Shown here: positions 12,346 to 14,009 of the stretch, piece by piece
Layout: every line of letters starts with the position of its first letter
Numbering within the stretch: the stretch's first letter is position 1
NCBI GenBank assembly: GCA_902781245.1
Contig: CACZIP010000040.1
Location: 1-14,009 of the forward strand
Length of the DNA: 14,009 nt
Direction of reading: 5' to 3'
Source of the DNA: an uncultured Coriobacteriaceae bacterium
Lineage (GTDB): Bacteria; Actinomycetota; Coriobacteriia; Coriobacteriales; Eggerthellaceae
Made by a program: the position numbers and the translations under genes
Notes under the pieces: model-generated
Database searches by the model: none
Seen by the model: the letters and a program-made list of their open reading frames with translations, nothing else
What the model was told of the DNA's origin: nothing

Positions 12346-14009
12346 ATGGATGCAAATGCTACACAATTGCTCGTCGGCATTGACGTCGGATCGACCACGG
12401 TGAAAGCTGCCGCGGTCGATGGCGCTACGCATAAAATCCTGAGCGCCACATACTTACGCCATCACGCTCACCAGCTGAAAACCGCTGAACGGGTTCTCGA
12501 TGACATCATGCACGAACTCGGCGACCAGCCGGCGCTCATAGCTGTAACGGGTTCTGGCGGCAAGGAGCTTGCCGAATCGCTCTGCGTACCCTACGTCCAA
12601 GAAGTCATTGCGAACTCGATTGCTGTTGCCACCCATTACCCGTCGGCGCGTGTGGCAATCGAGTTGGGTGGCCAGGATGCGAAGATGATCTTCTTCGAAC
12701 CTGGCTACGACAAGGAGACGCTCAAGGTTTCCGATATGCGCATGAATGGTTCGTGCGCAGGTGGCACGGGCGCATTCCTCGACGAGATTGCCTCGCTTCT
12801 CAAGATTCCGGTCGAAAAGCTCAACGAAGCTGCCTCGGCCGGCAAGACGCTCTACAGCATTTCGGGGCGCTGCGGTGTATTCGCGAAAACGGACATTCAA
12901 CCGCTCATCAACCAGGGCGCGGCCAAAGAGGACATCGCACTTTCAACATTCCACGCCGTCGCCAAGCAGACGCTCGGCGGCCTTGCTCAAGGCATGGATG
13001 TCATCCCACCTGTCATTTTCGAAGGTGGTCCGCTTACGTTCAACCCGATGTTGATCGAAGTGTTCAAGCAACGCTTGCGCATCGATGGCGCTGACGTCAT
13101 CATCCCCGACCAACCCGAGATCATCGTCGCGCGCGGTGCTGCATTGTCTTTGCAAAAGCTGTTCGAAGATGCAAACCTCGAACCCATGACACTCGGAGAA
13201 GCGCGCGAAAAGGTTCGCATAGCAGCTGATTCGGTGCATCTACGCCCAAGCTCGAGCAAGCCGTTCTTCGAAACGGAGGATGAGCTGCTCGCGTTCCGCA
13301 AGCGCCACGAATCGGCAGCTTCGCCAGCAGGCCCTACAGCATACAAGCCGGGTTCGACGGTACACGCCTATCTAGGCATCGACTCAGGTTCGACCACCAC
13401 GAAGTTCGCCCTCGTCGATGAAAACGGCAACCTGCTTGATTCGTTCTACGCAAACAACGAGGGCGAGCCGCTCGATGTCGCCAAAACCGCGCTTTGCGAG
13501 CTCGACAAGCGTTGGACCGATGCGGGCGTCTACCTTGATATTCTGGGCTGCGCAACAACTGGATACGGTGAACTGCTCTTCGCCAAAGCGTTCCGCGCCG
13601 ATTGTCATGTCGTCGAAACGGTCGCTCACGCGCTTGCAGCTGCACGCTATGTTGACGATGCGACCTTCATCCTAGACATTGGCGGTCAGGACATGAAAGC
13701 CATTTGGATCGATGATGGCATCGTGACCGACATCCTCGTGAACGAGGCATGTTCGAGTGGCTGCGGCTCTTTCCTGGAAAACTTTGCACGCACGCTCGGC
13801 ATCCAAACGCGCGATATCGCCGAAGCGGCATTCCGCTCGAAAAGCCCAGCAGAACTCGGCAGCCGCTGCACTGTGTTCATGAACTCGTCAGTCGTCACCG
13901 AGCAAAAGAACGGCAAATCACCCGACGACATCATGGCAGGCCTTTGCCGCTCCATCATCGAGAACGTTTTCACAAAGGCCATCCGCGTCTCGAACCTTGA
14001 CTGCCTCGG
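12346..14009 (+). CDS. 2-hydroxyacyl-CoA dehydratase activase, BcrA/BadF/BadG/HgdC type, two activase modules; 3' end outside window
   Basis: This is an ASKHA-fold ATPase that passes one electron, at the cost of ATP, to a 2-hydroxyacyl-CoA dehydratase or benzoyl-CoA-reductase-like partner. 554 codons are visible and open. Module 1 (about 8-310) starts GIDVGSTT and has Cys137 in NGSCAGGTGAF and Cys176 in SGRCGVF. Module 2 (from about 342) starts GIDSGSTTTK and has Cys469 in NEACSSGCGSF and Cys508 in GSRCTVF. Both Cys pairs are 39 apart, the spacing of the HgdC cysteines that bridge a shared [4Fe-4S] cluster. Such double-module proteins usually continue into a dehydratase-like C-terminal region, about 1400 residues in total; that part is not visible. 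ATG 12346 begins where similarity to the family starts, but there is no convincing Shine-Dalgarno. TATCCT 11 bases upstream could be a -10 giving an almost leaderless mRNA. The physiological substrate is unknown. Confidence 0.92.
   Translation, partial: MDANATQLLVGIDVGSTTVKAAAVDGATHKILSATYLRHHAHQLKTAERVLDDIMHELGDQPALIAVTGSGGKELAESLCVPYVQEVIANSIAVATHYPSARVAIELGGQDAKMIFFEPGYDKETLKVSDMRMNGSCAGGTGAFLDEIASLLKIPVEKLNEAASAGKTLYSISGRCGVFAKTDIQPLINQGAAKEDIALSTFHAVAKQTLGGLAQGMDVIPPVIFEGGPLTFNPMLIEVFKQRLRIDGADVIIPDQPEIIVARGAALSLQKLFEDANLEPMTLGEAREKVRIAADSVHLRPSSSKPFFETEDELLAFRKRHESAASPAGPTAYKPGSTVHAYLGIDSGSTTTKFALVDENGNLLDSFYANNEGEPLDVAKTALCELDKRWTDAGVYLDILGCATTGYGELLFAKAFRADCHVVETVAHALAAARYVDDATFILDIGGQDMKAIWIDDGIVTDILVNEACSSGCGSFLENFARTLGIQTRDIAEAAFRSKSPAELGSRCTVFMNSSVVTEQKNGKSPDDIMAGLCRSIIENVFTKAIRVSNLDCL

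Noticed and set aside
1..14009. CRISPR array, prophage, toxin-antitoxin or multi-gene defence system
   Set aside because: No regularly spaced repeats, phage structural genes, small paired toxin-antitoxin frames or defence-type gene clusters are visible. The only tandem repeat (12207-12248) has two adjoining units without spacers.

Overview
The window looks like chromosome from a strictly anaerobic, moderately GC-rich bacterium. The best guess is the actinobacterial class Coriobacteriia (Eggerthellales-like). This rests on a two-domain 2-hydroxyacyl-CoA dehydratase activase, rubrerythrin, a groESL operon under a CIRCE box, a HelD-type RNA polymerase-recycling ATPase and an IS110 element. The lineage is inferred from gene content and codon style, and an anaerobic Firmicute cannot be excluded.

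Layout, left to right. (1) The 3' part of an O-acetylhomoserine sulfhydrylase gene (metY-like) on the + strand converges on a HelD-like helicase on the - strand, with a stem-loop between them. (2) An MFS transporter is read divergently from helD. (3) A sigma70-type promoter drives tRNA-Lys(TTT) and tRNA-Gln(TTG). Downstream, the tRNA-Gln 3' end is repeated twice more, and several perfect hairpins lie between the copies. This looks like a scar or mini-element at a tRNA attachment site. (4) A membrane-anchored C39-like papain-fold protease with a long low-complexity stalk converges on a His/Cys-rich metal permease, and a long hairpin separates their stop codons. The permease has a metal-sensor-like operator upstream. 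(5) The groES-groEL operon lies on the - strand with a consensus CIRCE, an extended -10 and a rho-independent terminator. (6) Rubrerythrin lies on the - strand with its own terminator. (7) A GC-rich IS110-family element (DEDD transposase plus a candidate bridge-RNA leader) sits between 24-base imperfect inverted arms. It lies in the divergent intergenic region between rubrerythrin and the last gene. (8) The window ends inside a large BcrA/BadF-type acyl-CoA dehydratase activase with two complete activase modules.

How the genes relate. Most are independent housekeeping, stress or metabolic transcription units: sulfur amino-acid synthesis, transcription recycling, chaperonin, peroxide defence, metal efflux and radical dehydratase activation. 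No multi-gene defence or biosynthetic system is visible. The most unusual material is non-coding: the stacked tRNA-Gln 3'-end copies with structured inserts (4834-5070), two intergenic hairpins of similar architecture (6590-6655 and 9982-10025), and the inverted arms around the IS110 element.
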